From: Gp13-AA77 sp036521995
Lineage (GTDB): Bacteria; Acidobacteriota; Terriglobia; UBA7540
DNA length: 45,417 nt
Direction of reading: 5' to 3'
NCBI GenBank assembly: GCA_036521995.1
Contig: DATDGR010000244.1
Location: 1-45,417, forward strand
Shown: positions 1 to 7,621 of the stretch, in pieces
Layout of the letters: each line of letters begins with the position of its first letter
How positions within the stretch are numbered: position 1 is the stretch's first letter
Notes under the pieces: model-generated
The model's input: the letters and a program-made list of their open reading frames with translations, nothing else
The model's database searches: none
Told to the model about the DNA's origin: nothing
Position numbers and translations under genes: made by a program

Positions 1-199
1 GCGCTTGGGCATATTCCTTCGGGGCCTCCCCCAGGGCGGCCATGTGCTTGCGCATCGACTCGGCCCGGCCCCAGTGCTTCAGGGCGTTCATTCGCGACGT
101 TCGCCGTCCGCGGTCGGTCACGGGGCCGTTGGATTTTCGACCGTTGGCCCGGCTGGCTGCAGAAGTGGCCAAACTGACCGCTTTTTGCGTGAGTGACAT
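1..199 (-). CDS. Partial hypothetical protein, RANGxKSxGPVT / NALKH family (5' part only)
   Basis: The open frame starts at ATG 199-197 and runs off the left edge with no stop in 66 codons. An AGGAGG Shine-Dalgarno lies about nine bases upstream, which makes the start convincing. The visible N-terminus contains RANGRKSNGPVTDRGRR followed by RMNALKHWGRAESMRKHM. This resembles a family of short proteins of unknown function that is expanded in Acidobacteriota, with consensus like 'ANRANAxKSTGPxTxxGKxxSxxNALKHG'. I recognise the family signature but know no assigned function; the basic N-terminus hints at nucleic-acid binding, which is speculation. Three imperfect direct repeats lie upstream (244-350). 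The pair of inverted repeats at 21.1 and 36.8 kb contains ORFs that begin with a related signature (LTPTKLAENRA...ST). Confidence 0.6.
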   Translation of the reverse strand, partial: MSLTQKAVSLATSAASRANGRKSNGPVTDRGRRTSRMNALKHWGRAESMRKHMAALGEAPKEYAQA

Positions 200-243
200 G
201 GAAATTGGCCTCCTATTTTGACCTTAAACCTTTGCGCATCAAC

Positions 244-350
244 AAGTCGTTGGGTTTATGACGTTAAAGCTTTATATTTCAATGAGATGCTGGGTTTCCG
301 AAAATTCCAAAAATGGTATCTGCTTTATTTTGTGTAAGTCGCTGGGTTCG
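244..350 (-). repeat. Three imperfect direct repeats upstream of the left-edge gene
   Basis: Read on the plus strand, AAGTCGTTGGGTTTATG (244-260), GAGATGCTGGGTTTCCG (284-300) and TAAGTCGCTGGGTTCG (335-350) share the core GTCGyTGGGTT. On the minus strand the units read AACCCAGCGACTTA followed by A/T-rich sequence with AAAATAAAG. They lie in the upstream region of the minus-strand gene at 1-199, so they may be regulatory. They may equally be degenerate members of the short 'ENK' repeat family seen at 400-525, 21.5-21.9 kb and 36.0-36.4 kb. Confidence 0.5.
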
Positions 351-399
351 TTTGTTCATTTTTCGATTTTTTCTCGCCGTCCGGTCGGTCTAGCTCCGA

Positions 400-525
400 A
401 AGATCCGAGATAACCTCTTATTTTTTAGCGACATCGAGGAAGAAGCGGCCGCCTGCCGGCCGGCTGCGGGAGCCCGTTCGGCTATTTTATCAAGTAGCTT
501 ATTTTCAAGAAGATCCAGGAGTACC
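400..525 (-). repeat. Two 'ENK'-type short repeat copies
   Basis: On the minus strand, GATCTTCTTGAAAATAAGC (around 515-497) and TCGATGTCGCTAAAAAATAA (around 429-410) resemble GATCTTACAGAAAACAAACG and ACGATGTTTATGAAAACAAA, found twice in each large inverted repeat copy. In one frame these units read LLENKLLDKI and MSLKNKRLSRI, close to LTENKRLQKMSR and VYEKKRLAKMSR elsewhere in the window. The match is at DNA level and is read in different frames in different places, so it looks like a dispersed DNA repeat rather than a protein motif. No gene is supported here. Confidence 0.4.
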
Positions 526-894
526 ATTTTCATCATTCTGACTTTTGGGCCCCCAACCTGCACCTTGAAAACGCGTACAGGTCTCGCCAAAGGAGCCGCG
601 TCCAGGTCCGAGGCGGGGTGCTGAAGCCAGGCCTAGGCGAGGTCCTGCCTACGGCCTGGCCCGGCCCGGCCATCAGGCGGAGTCGAACAGAGATCTTGGG
701 CTTTGCAAAGGTATTGATTGTGAAAGACGTGATAGACGTCTCAGACGTACACAATGTATGCAGTGTGGACAATTCAGACAGTCGAAGAGGGATTCCTATC
801 GGATTTGCAGAAGACTGATCGCCGGAGGCGGAATGCCCTTTTTCCTCACCAGGAGCTTCCCAGGCTAGCCTAGTGACGTGCGTCGGAAGTTCGT

Positions 895-950
895 CCAAGA
901 ATTCAGCTCCGCAGGAGCGACATAACTTAGCCCACGGCGTGAGCCGTGGG
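895..950. repeat. REP-like palindromic element (CCCACGGC-GTGA-GCCGTGGG)
   Basis: A perfect 8-bp stem, CCCACGGC 931-938 with GCCGTGGG 943-950, encloses the tetraloop GTGA. It is preceded by the block AATTCAGCTCCGCAGGAGCG (900-919). This combination is a widely dispersed intergenic repeat in Acidobacteriota and some other soil phyla, as I remember it. No transposase of the RAYT/TnpA-REP type is present in the window that could account for it. A terminator role is unlikely because no T-run follows. Confidence 0.6.
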
Positions 951-1089
951 TCGGGGCACGGCCCCCGGACGGCGTCATCCTGACCCGCCGCTACGCCGCA
1001 AATTGGCTTAGTACCCTCACTCAACCTGGCCGTCCTTGACGCGCTCTAACTACCGCCGATAGAATGATACTGAAGGCCTTTCAGCCCTT

Positions 1090-1233
1090 GGGCAGTTCGT
1101 TGAAAAACTCGCCCAGCCTGTCATTCAAGGAGCCGAAGGCGACGAAGAATCTCGCAAGTCCTTTGATTTCGGAAAAGCAGATTCTTCGCTGCGCTCAGAA
1201 TGACAGGTCGGAGCGTTTTTCAACAAACTGCCC
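1090..1233. mobile_element. MITE-like nested palindrome of the 'CHSERSEE' type, directly in front of cysS
   Basis: The outer arms are GGGCAGTTCGTTGAAAAAC (1090-1108) and its reverse complement at 1215-1233, matching at 18 of 19 positions. Two perfect stems lie inside: CTGTCATTC 1118-1126 with GAATGACAG 1198-1206, and CGAAGAATCT 1143-1152 with AGATTCTTCG 1179-1188. The ~144-bp unit has no coding capacity of its own, as expected of a miniature inverted-repeat element. In one minus-strand frame it spells CHSERSEESAFP, a string common in conceptual translations of such repeats. A relative lies inside mnmG (9325-9408). No clear target-site duplication is visible. Confidence 0.65.
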
Positions 1234-1247
1234 GATCGGCCGCACCC

Positions 1248-2747
1248 ATGGCAATGCGCCTTTACAACACGCTCACCGCGCGAGTGGAGGAGTTTCACCC
1301 TCTCGATCCTCCTCGTGTCCGCATTTACACCTGCGGCCCCACCGTGTACAACTACGGGCACATCGGAAACTACCGAACTTTCGTCTTTCAGGACATTCTC
1401 CGCCGCCACCTCAAGTACCGGGGCTACGAGATGATGCAGGTGATGAATCTCACCGACGTTGAAGACAAGATCATCCGCGAGGCCCGCGCCGCTGGAGTGC
1501 CCATCCGGGAGTTTACGGAAAAATACATCGAGGCTTTCAAGGTGGACCGGAGGCTTCTGAACCTGGACGACGTCGAGTTTCTGGTGCGCGCCACCGATAA
1601 CATCCCAGACATGGTGACGCTCGTCGAGACGCTGGAGCACAAGGGCTTCGCTTACGCGAGCGACGGCTCCATCTACTTCCGGGTGGAAGCGTTTCCATCT
1701 TATGGGAAGCTTTCCCATATCAACCTGGCGGGCAATCGCGCCGGCGCCCGCGTGGACGCCGACGAATATGAGAAGGTGGACGCCCGTGACTTTGTGCTCT
1801 GGAAGGCGGCCAAGGAGGGCGAAGACTTCTGGGACGCGCCGATCGGCCCGGGCCGCCCGGGCTGGCACCTGGAGTGCTCCGTCATGGCCATGAAATACCT
1901 CGGGCCGACGCTCGACATTCATTCCGGCGGGACCGACCTGATCTTTCCGCATCACGAGAATGAAATCGCCCAGAGCGAAGCGGCCACCGGCAAACCTTTT
2001 GCGCGCTTCTGGGTGCACGGCGAGCACCTGATCGTGAACGGCCAGAAGATGTCGAAATCACTCGGGAACTTCTTCACGTTGCGGGACCTGATCGCAAAGG
2101 GGTACAAGCCGACGGCGATTCGTTATCTGCTGGCCTCGGTTCCCTATCGCAAGCCCCTGAACTTCACCTTCGAGGGGCTGGAACAGGCCGAGCAGTCTCT
2201 CGATCGCCTCCGCAACTTCCGTCACCGTCTGACGGCGGAGAGCTTTCCAGCGGATTCGAACCCGGAGCTTGCGGCCCAGGCTGAATCAGCGCGGCGAGCC
2301 TTCGAAGAGGCGCTGGATGATAATCTGAACACTGCCGAGGCCCTGGGCGCCATCTTCGAACTGGTTCGCAACGGCAACATCGCCATGGACCGCGGCGAGT
2401 TCCGTGAGGGCGAGCGCGGCGCCTATCTTGACGTTCTGGAGCGCTGGGATCGCATTTTCGCGGTGCTCGACGACCAGGACTACGCCAGGCTCAGGCAGTT
2501 CGGGTTCATCGCCCAGGCAGCGACGGGCGTTACGCCCGGCGACGGCGCGTCGGCCGCTGGCGCCACTGCAGCAGCGGTGCTGGTTGAAGCCTTGAACGAC
2601 GAAGAGATCGGGCAGCGCATTACGGCCCGGGAGCGCGCGCGCCGTACCGGGAAGTACGCCGAGGCGGACCAAATTCGCGATGAGTTGCTGAAGGCCGGCG
2701 TCGTGATCGAAGACACGAAGTCCGGAACCCGATGGAAGCGAAAGTGA
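1248..2747 (+). CDS. cysS: Cysteinyl-tRNA synthetase
   Basis: A cytoplasmic class I aminoacyl-tRNA synthetase that charges tRNA-Cys with cysteine. The 499-residue product has the family's usual length. Cys29 in TCGPTVYNYGHIGN is the first zinc ligand and is followed by the HIGN version of the HIGH signature (38-41). WHLECS and HHENE supply the other zinc ligands, and KMSKS lies at 267-271. The C-terminal part is the helical anticodon-binding region, ending in a basic tail. I place the start at ATG 1248 (MAMRLYNT). The frame is open 48 bases further upstream, but that extension would be translated from the palindromic repeat at 1090-1233. ATG 1254 is also possible. No clear Shine-Dalgarno is visible, perhaps because the repeat replaced the native leader. 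Confidence 0.96.
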   Translation: MAMRLYNTLTARVEEFHPLDPPRVRIYTCGPTVYNYGHIGNYRTFVFQDILRRHLKYRGYEMMQVMNLTDVEDKIIREARAAGVPIREFTEKYIEAFKVDRRLLNLDDVEFLVRATDNIPDMVTLVETLEHKGFAYASDGSIYFRVEAFPSYGKLSHINLAGNRAGARVDADEYEKVDARDFVLWKAAKEGEDFWDAPIGPGRPGWHLECSVMAMKYLGPTLDIHSGGTDLIFPHHENEIAQSEAATGKPFARFWVHGEHLIVNGQKMSKSLGNFFTLRDLIAKGYKPTAIRYLLASVPYRKPLNFTFEGLEQAEQSLDRLRNFRHRLTAESFPADSNPELAAQAESARRAFEEALDDNLNTAEALGAIFELVRNGNIAMDRGEFREGERGAYLDVLERWDRIFAVLDDQDYARLRQFGFIAQAATGVTPGDGASAAGATAAAVLVEALNDEEIGQRITARERARRTGKYAEADQIRDELLKAGVVIEDTKSGTRWKRK

Positions 2748-2946
2748 AGTGACCATGACTTGCGCGATTCCTCAGATCCGGCCGCAAACTGCACTCTGGC
2801 CCTCGTTTCCGTCGCTGGCTCGCCCCAATCTCTTTTCCGGAGACTAACGCCCCTCTGATCAGCTGCCGCAGCGGCCGCCACACCGGGCGGCTGGCACGCG
2901 GTGAGCCCCGTAAACCGCAATCACAGCCCAATCAGAGGAGACCATC

Positions 2947-4302
2947 ATGAACCAGATCGAGACGAAGAGCATGGATTTACCCGAGATCACGACGCCTTTG
3001 CCCGGCCCTGAAGCGCAGAGGATTCTGGCGCTTGACCGGCAGTATGTTTCTCCCTCCTACACGCGGGATTACCCGCTGGTCGCCAAGCGCGGTCAGGGGG
3101 TGATGATCGAAGATGTGGACGGCAACCGGTTCCTCGACTTCGCCGCCGGCATCGCGGTGGTGTCGACCGGGCATTGCCATCCCGAGGTGGTGGCGGCGAT
3201 CCAGAAGCAGGCGGCCGAACTCATCCACATGTCCGGCACGGACTTTTATTATCCGAGTCTGGCCGAGCTGGCCCAGAAGCTGGCTGCCATCGCTCCGGGC
3301 CCGGAAGCCAAGCGCGTTTACTTTGGCAACTCGGGTACCGAGGCGGTGGAGGCGGCGATCAAACTCGCCAAATATCACACCAAGCGCGATAAGCTCGTAG
3401 GCTTTCACGGCGCCTTCCATGGACGCACGATCGGAGCGCTCTCCTTGACGGCCAGCCGCGCTATCCAGCGCAAGGGATTTGGGACGCTCCTCTCCGGCGT
3501 GTTCCACATGCCCTTCCCCGATACCTATCGCGGCACTTACGGAGTGCGTCCGGAATGCGCCTCGGCCGATTGCCTGAGCTATCTTGAGAACGAACTTTTC
3601 CGGCGCCGCGTGGATCCCGAAGAGGTGGCGGCCATTTTCATCGAGCCCATCCAGGGCGAGGGCGGGTACTTGCCGGCGCCCCCCGAATTCCTGCAGGGCC
3701 TCGAACGCATCTGCCGCAAACACGGCATCCTGCTGGTGGCCGATGAAGTGCAGTCGGGAATGGGCCGCACGGGAAAGTGGTGGGCGGTGGACCACGCCGG
3801 AATCGAACCCGATATCATTTGCGCTGCCAAGGGAATCGCGTCCGGCATGCCGCTGGGCGTGATGATCGCGCGCGCCAGCGTGATGGACTGGAAACCCGGT
3901 GCGCACGCTTCAACCTTCGGCGGCAATCCCGTGTGCATTGCCGCCTCACTCGCGACCCTCAGGCTGCTCGAGCGGCGTTACATGGCCAACGCGGCTCGCA
4001 TGGGCGAACTGATCCTAACCAGGACATCAGACTGGCGCGAGCGGCACAAAATTGTGGGCGACATTCGCGGGCGGGGTCTGATGATCGGTATCGAATTTGT
4101 GCGCGACCAGAAAACAAAAGCGAAAGCGCCCGACCTGCGCAACCGCATCGTCCAGATGGCGTTCCACAAGGGATTGCTGGTCCTCGGCTCGGGAGATACG
4201 ACCCTCCGCCTGTGTCCGCCGCTGATCATCGACGAGGGACACGTCGAGTTCGCTCTGCGCACGCTCGACGCCTGCATCACCGAAGTGGAAAGCACGATTT
4301 GA
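2947..4302 (+). CDS. Class III PLP-dependent aminotransferase (acetylornithine/GABA aminotransferase-like)
   Basis: A 451-residue cytoplasmic enzyme of the ornithine/4-aminobutyrate aminotransferase family, transferring an omega-amino group to an oxo acid with pyridoxal phosphate. The N-terminal DGNRFLDFAAGIAVVSTGH block, GNSGTEAVEAAIKLA, the FHGAFHGRTIGALSLT segment that stacks on PLP, and LLVADEVQSGMGRTGKWW are all family hallmarks. The Schiff-base lysine is K295 in CAAKGIASGMPLG. The C-terminal LRLCPPLIIDEGHVEFAL is also typical. An AGAGGAGA ribosome-binding site precedes ATG 2947. The ~200-base gap to cysS shows no recognisable feature. Substrate choice (GABA, acetylornithine, putrescine or another amine) cannot be read from the sequence, and no arginine- or GABA-pathway neighbours help. 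Confidence 0.93.
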   Translation: MNQIETKSMDLPEITTPLPGPEAQRILALDRQYVSPSYTRDYPLVAKRGQGVMIEDVDGNRFLDFAAGIAVVSTGHCHPEVVAAIQKQAAELIHMSGTDFYYPSLAELAQKLAAIAPGPEAKRVYFGNSGTEAVEAAIKLAKYHTKRDKLVGFHGAFHGRTIGALSLTASRAIQRKGFGTLLSGVFHMPFPDTYRGTYGVRPECASADCLSYLENELFRRRVDPEEVAAIFIEPIQGEGGYLPAPPEFLQGLERICRKHGILLVADEVQSGMGRTGKWWAVDHAGIEPDIICAAKGIASGMPLGVMIARASVMDWKPGAHASTFGGNPVCIAASLATLRLLERRYMANAARMGELILTRTSDWRERHKIVGDIRGRGLMIGIEFVRDQKTKAKAPDLRNRIVQMAFHKGLLVLGSGDTTLRLCPPLIIDEGHVEFALRTLDACITEVESTI

Positions 4303-4349
4303 GTCTAGGGAAGGCGGGAGCTGTATCAACAGCGTAGAGTCTGCAACCG

Positions 4350-4863
4350 ATGAGGTGGCTCGCACGAGTCGTGTACGGGACGCTGGTGTGGAGGGAACGC
4401 CGGCTCGCCCGCCGTGAACGCCAGCTAGGCCTGCGCCAGGAGGCCCCCCGAATCCCGTGAGGGCGGGCTTGCCGCTCACTTGGAAACCGGCCGGCGCGGT
4501 GAGGCGCTTGCCTATTGGTATCTGCGCCAGGCTGGATACACGGTGGTGGCTCGAAATCGGAGGCCGCGAGTGCAGCCCGAGCATCAGCCTGGGCCAACTC
4601 CTGGTGAGCTCGACCTGGTCGGTTGGGACGGACCGATATTGGCCTTTGTCGAGGTGAAGACGCGCTCCCGGATTGAGCCTGAAGCCAGCGAGCGGCTGGT
4701 GGGAGCGGCTCAGCGGCGGCGTATCGTTCAGTCCGCCCGAAGCTATCTGAAACAACTGCAACGGGCGGGGAACGTTACTTACCGGTTCGATGTCATTCTG
4801 GTTTCTTGGGATCCGAGGGGGGGATACTCGGTCAGTCTGGTCAAGGATGCCTTTCGAGGCTGA
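4350..4863 (+). pseudogene. yraN: YraN/UPF0102 family nuclease-like protein, frameshifted near the 5' end
   Basis: The C-terminal 127 residues form a clear UPF0102 (YraN) protein: ETGRRGEALAYWYLRQAGY, then the PD-(D/E)xK-type core GELDLVGWDGPILAFVEVKTR. On its own this part could start at TTG 4480. A different frame begins at ATG 4350 with MRWLARVVYGTLVWRERRLA and ends at TGA 4458-4460; it looks like the N-terminal extension seen in acidobacterial relatives. Removing one C from the six-C run at 4444-4449 joins both frames into one protein of about 170 residues. I therefore read the gene as carrying a +1 frameshift, either a real mutation or a homopolymer sequencing error. It sits 21 bases before galT and may share its transcript. 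Family members are thought to act on DNA, but no reaction is firmly established. Confidence 0.75.
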
Positions 4864-4884
4864 AATCAAAGTTGGGAGAACAGG

Positions 4885-5904
4885 TTGCCCGAGCTCAGAA
4901 AAGATCCGGTGGTAGGCCGCTGGGTGATCATCGCGACCGATCGCGCCAAGCGTCCGACGGACTTTATGCGCGAAAGGGTGGTAATCCGCGGCTCAAGCCT
5001 GTGTCCCTTCTGCTACGGCAACGAGTCCAAGACCCCGCCCGAGATCCTCGCTCATCGGAGCGATGGCAGCGGACGCGACGCTCCGGGGTGGTCACTGCGT
5101 GTGGTTCCCAACAAATTTCCGGCGCTGGGGATCGAGGGGACGCTGAAACGCCACGGCGAGGGGCTCTACGACATGATGAACGGCATCGGTGCCCACGAGG
5201 TAATCGTCGAAACGCCCGAGCACATGACAACGCTCGCCGCGCTCCCCGTCAAGCAGGTGGAGTCCGTGCTGTGGGCCTACCGGGACCGCATGCTCGACCT
5301 CAAGCAAGACCGGCGCCTCAAGTACATCCTGGTTTTCAAGAATCATGGCGAAGCCGCCGGCGCGACCCTGGAGCACACCCATTCGCAGTTGATCGCCTTG
5401 CCCGTCATCCCCAAGCGGGTATTGGAGGAACTGGAGGGCGCGCGAGATTACTACGGCCACAAGGAGCGCTGCGTGTTTTGTGACATTCTCGGCCAGGAAG
5501 CCGTGAGCGGCGTACGGCTGGTGGCAGAGAACGACACCTTTGTGGCCTTGTCGCCGTTCGCTCCGCGCTTCCCTTTTGAGCTCTGGCTGGTCCCCAAGAT
5601 TCACCAATCAGCCTTCGAGGAGTCGTCCCGCTATGAATTTGAGCAGTTGGCGGTGTTGCTGAAAGACATGCTCGGGCGGCTGGACGCGGTGCTCGACCGC
5701 CCGGCTTACAACTATGTGATTCATACCTCTCCGGTGCCGGAGACTCAAAATGATTACTACCACTGGCATCTGGAGATCATGCCGAAGCTTACCAAGCAGG
5801 CCGGCTTCGAGTGGGGCACCGGATTCTACATCAACCCCACGGCGCCCGAAGAGGCCGCCAGGTTTCTGAGGGACTCCGCACCGCCTCGGCCAAGCCGGCC
5901 GTGA
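4885..5904 (+). CDS. galT: Galactose-1-phosphate uridylyltransferase
   Basis: A 339-residue HIT-superfamily enzyme that exchanges UMP between UDP-glucose and galactose-1-phosphate (Leloir pathway), or a close nucleotidyltransferase relative. The N-terminus PELRKDPVVGRWVIIATDRAKRP is characteristic. CPFC (40-43) is a zinc-binding pair. EHTHSQLIALP, with the catalytic histidine triad H164-T-H166-S-Q168, is the nucleophile region. HWHLEIMPKLTKQAGFEWGTG (H293-W-H295) is the second conserved block. The start is TTG 4885, with GGGAG upstream at a normal distance; no in-frame ATG makes sense before PELRKDP. It follows yraN closely. No other galactose genes are present, so the protein may work in nucleotide-sugar supply rather than galactose use. 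Confidence 0.92.
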   Translation: MPELRKDPVVGRWVIIATDRAKRPTDFMRERVVIRGSSLCPFCYGNESKTPPEILAHRSDGSGRDAPGWSLRVVPNKFPALGIEGTLKRHGEGLYDMMNGIGAHEVIVETPEHMTTLAALPVKQVESVLWAYRDRMLDLKQDRRLKYILVFKNHGEAAGATLEHTHSQLIALPVIPKRVLEELEGARDYYGHKERCVFCDILGQEAVSGVRLVAENDTFVALSPFAPRFPFELWLVPKIHQSAFEESSRYEFEQLAVLLKDMLGRLDAVLDRPAYNYVIHTSPVPETQNDYYHWHLEIMPKLTKQAGFEWGTGFYINPTAPEEAARFLRDSAPPRPSRP

Positions 5905-6047
5905 GCTCAGGCCCTGAGATCGCCTCAAGCCTCGAGCTGCATTCGTAAGGGTTGAGCAATCTTGAAACGGCTCTGCCACCACCTGACAGCGCTGGCAACC
6001 ATGTTTACATTGTGTTATCAACTTCGTTAGTCAACCGGCATTCCCTA

Positions 6048-6076
6048 TTGACATAATCTACGGAATTTTGTATATT
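6048..6076 (+). promoter_or_regulatory. Consensus-like sigma-70 promoter in front of the rlpA-like gene
   Basis: TTGACA (6048-6053) and TATATT (6071-6076) are separated by exactly 17 bases, in an A/T-rich patch that stands out from the GC-rich surroundings. Transcription would start near 6083, leaving a leader of about 70 bases before ATG 6151. This is the strongest housekeeping-type promoter I can see in the window. Confidence 0.75.
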
Positions 6077-6150
6077 TTTTGAGGTAGGAACTCCCCCGCA
6101 CATTCTGAGTCGCTGATGGATCGGTGCCGGGGTATAGTTGGGGAGGATAA

Positions 6151-6627
6151 ATGAGAAATCTGATCATGGGCTGCGCCGTGGCGGCTTTGGTGGCCTTGTC
6201 GGTCAAGACCGAGGCGCGGGTTCCGGCGCGGTACGAGTTCGCCGGCCCGGTGAATTTGGTTCCGCTCGTCAGGACCGAAGTGGGCCTCGCGAGTTGGTAC
6301 GGTTCCGAGTCGGACGGGAAGACGGCGAGCGGGGAAACATATGATATTAATGCACTTACCGCCGCTCATCGCTCGCTGCCGCTCAATTCCAAGATCAAGG
6401 TTACCAACCTTAAAAACGGCCGGGCCGTGATTCTCAGAGTCAATGATCGTGGCCCGAACGTCTACGGCCGGCTGCTGGACGTTTCCAAGGCGGCGGCAGA
6501 ACGGCTGGGCTTCATCGGCTCCGGCAAAGCCCCCGTCCGGGTCACCATGGTGCGCTATCCTAAGGGCTACGTTGCCCAACCAGACTCCAACGTGCTTCTG
6601 GCCTCCTGTCCACCGCCTCCGCGGTAA
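6151..6627 (+). CDS. RlpA-like exported double-psi beta-barrel protein
   Basis: A 158-residue protein with an N-terminal hydrophobic segment (about residues 3-18), probably a signal peptide. It is followed by a complete RlpA-type double-psi beta-barrel (about 43-135). GLASWYGSESDGKTASGE, LPLNSKIKVTNLKNGRAV and LRVNDRGP with Asp99 are the conserved blocks; in RlpA the aspartate region is needed for lytic transglycosylase action on denuded glycan. There is no C-terminal SPOR domain, so it is a short form and need not localise to the septum. A GGGAGGA ribosome-binding site precedes ATG 6151, and a strong promoter lies 75 bases upstream. Place of action is inferred to be the periplasm. Confidence 0.88.
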   Translation: MRNLIMGCAVAALVALSVKTEARVPARYEFAGPVNLVPLVRTEVGLASWYGSESDGKTASGETYDINALTAAHRSLPLNSKIKVTNLKNGRAVILRVNDRGPNVYGRLLDVSKAAAERLGFIGSGKAPVRVTMVRYPKGYVAQPDSNVLLASCPPPPR

Positions 6628-6812
6628 CCTCTTATCCTGAAATCGCTTATCAGAGCATGTCGAAGCGCCCGGCCGGCTGGATGGACATCTCTTCCTAGCG
6701 GGCCCGATTGCCGGCCAGTAGTTTGCGATTCACTTTTCCCATCCACTCGTTTAGGCTGGTAGCAACTGCACCGCGAAAGGCCGGAGACGAGGGACGGAAA
6801 GGGAGAGTCGAC

Positions 6813-7295
6813 ATGGATCTGAACCTGAGGAGGGCACGCTTGGCCGTGGTTGCCACGCTGGCCGTTGCGGCGGCCATCTTTGCCGCGCCGACGGCGGAAA
6901 ACCCCATTTACGACGAAGCCGCCGACGCGCATCAGCAGGTGGCGGCGGCCGTCGCTGAGGCTTCGAAGACGGGCAAGAATATCGTCCTCGACTTCGGCGC
7001 CAACTGGTGCGGAGACTGCCACGCCCTGGACGCTCAAATGCGTCAGCCGGAGCTGGCCGGCCTGATCGAGAAGAACTATGTGGTGGTGCATATCGATGTT
7101 GGCCGCATGAACAAGAACCTTGACCTTGCCCAGAAGTACGGCATCCCCCTCCGCAAGGGCATTCCAGCCCTGGCCGTGCTCGACTCCCATGGAAAGCTCC
7201 TCTATTCCCAGGACCAGGGCCAGTTCGAGGACGCCCGGCACCTGGGCCACGACGCTTTCGAGCAGTTCTTCGAGCAATGGAAACCGAAGGGGTAG
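6813..7295 (+). CDS. Exported thioredoxin-fold protein
   Basis: A 160-residue thioredoxin-superfamily protein. Residues 6-25 form a basic-hydrophobic signal peptide or anchor (RRARLAVVATLAVAAAIFAA), so it should act outside the cytoplasm. The redox motif is NWCGDCH (Cys66, Cys69), giving a CGDC active site close to the CxxC of thioredoxin-like disulfide reductases. The following VVHIDVGRMNKNLDLAQKYG and GIPALAVLD, with the cis-proline, complete the fold. ATG 6813 is chosen because GGAAAGGGAGAG stands just before it and the signal peptide then begins cleanly; an open frame extends upstream to 6708 without these qualities. A role in periplasmic disulfide reduction or cytochrome maturation is a family-based guess. 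It is followed closely by the MNT gene. Confidence 0.88.
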   Translation: MDLNLRRARLAVVATLAVAAAIFAAPTAENPIYDEAADAHQQVAAAVAEASKTGKNIVLDFGANWCGDCHALDAQMRQPELAGLIEKNYVVVHIDVGRMNKNLDLAQKYGIPLRKGIPALAVLDSHGKLLYSQDQGQFEDARHLGHDAFEQFFEQWKPKG

Positions 7296-7321
7296 CACTG
7301 CTGTGTCCCGACGGAGCCAAG

Positions 7322-7621
7322 ATGCAACCTAACGTCGCAATTCCGGCAGAAGCAGTTCACGGGTTCTGCCGCCGCCGTCACATTCGCAAGCTGGCGCTCT
7401 TCGGCTCCGTGCTGCGTTCGGACTTCGGTCCAGAGAGCGACGTTGATGTGCTGGTCGAGTTCGATCCCGAGCAGCGCGTTGGCCTCTTCGAGCTTTACGA
7501 AATGGAGTTGGCGCAAATTCTCGGTGTACCTCGAATCGATCTGAACACACCCGGGTGCCTGAGCCCGTATTTCCGCGACCGGGTCCTGGCGGAGGCCCAG
7601 GTGCAATATGCCGGAGCATGA
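7322..7621 (+). CDS. MNT-type minimal nucleotidyltransferase (orphan, HEPN partner missing)
   Basis: A 99-residue cytoplasmic protein of the DNA polymerase beta-like nucleotidyltransferase superfamily. The signature GSVLRSDFGPESDVDVLVEF (28-47) shows the GSxxRxxxxxxSDxDxxV core, with Asp40 and Asp42 as expected metal ligands. In HEPN-MNT pairs such proteins act as antitoxins that adenylylate the HEPN RNase. A HEPN gene normally follows with a start overlapping the MNT stop. Here an overlapping ATG at 7608 opens MPEHDA, the usual HEPN start, but then degenerates (see separate entry). I start at ATG 7322; upstream in-frame codons overlap the thioredoxin gene. Confidence 0.85.
   Translation: MQPNVAIPAEAVHGFCRRRHIRKLALFGSVLRSDFGPESDVDVLVEFDPEQRVGLFELYEMELAQILGVPRIDLNTPGCLSPYFRDRVLAEAQVQYAGA

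Larger units (their letters stand above)
200..1089. other. Gene-free region rich in short repeats
   Basis: I see no credible gene in these 890 bases. Open frames exist on both strands (533-1024 minus, 618-818 plus), but they have no ribosome-binding site or family likeness and run straight through repeat units. Apart from the short repeats at 244-525, the stretch holds an alternating GACGT-rich patch near 725-780 and a REP-like palindrome at 895-950. Some of the sequence downstream of 400 may be the remote 5' flank of the truncated left-edge gene. Confidence 0.6.

Noticed and set aside
533..1024. 163-residue minus-strand open frame
   Set aside because: It runs through the REP-like palindrome and an alternating GACGT patch, has no ribosome-binding site and resembles no protein family; its strings such as CRSCGAEFLDELP are typical repeat translations.
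1125..2027. 300-residue minus-strand open frame overlapping cysS
   Set aside because: It lies antisense to a clear cysS gene and starts in the CHSERSEE repeat; high GC content alone explains the open frame.
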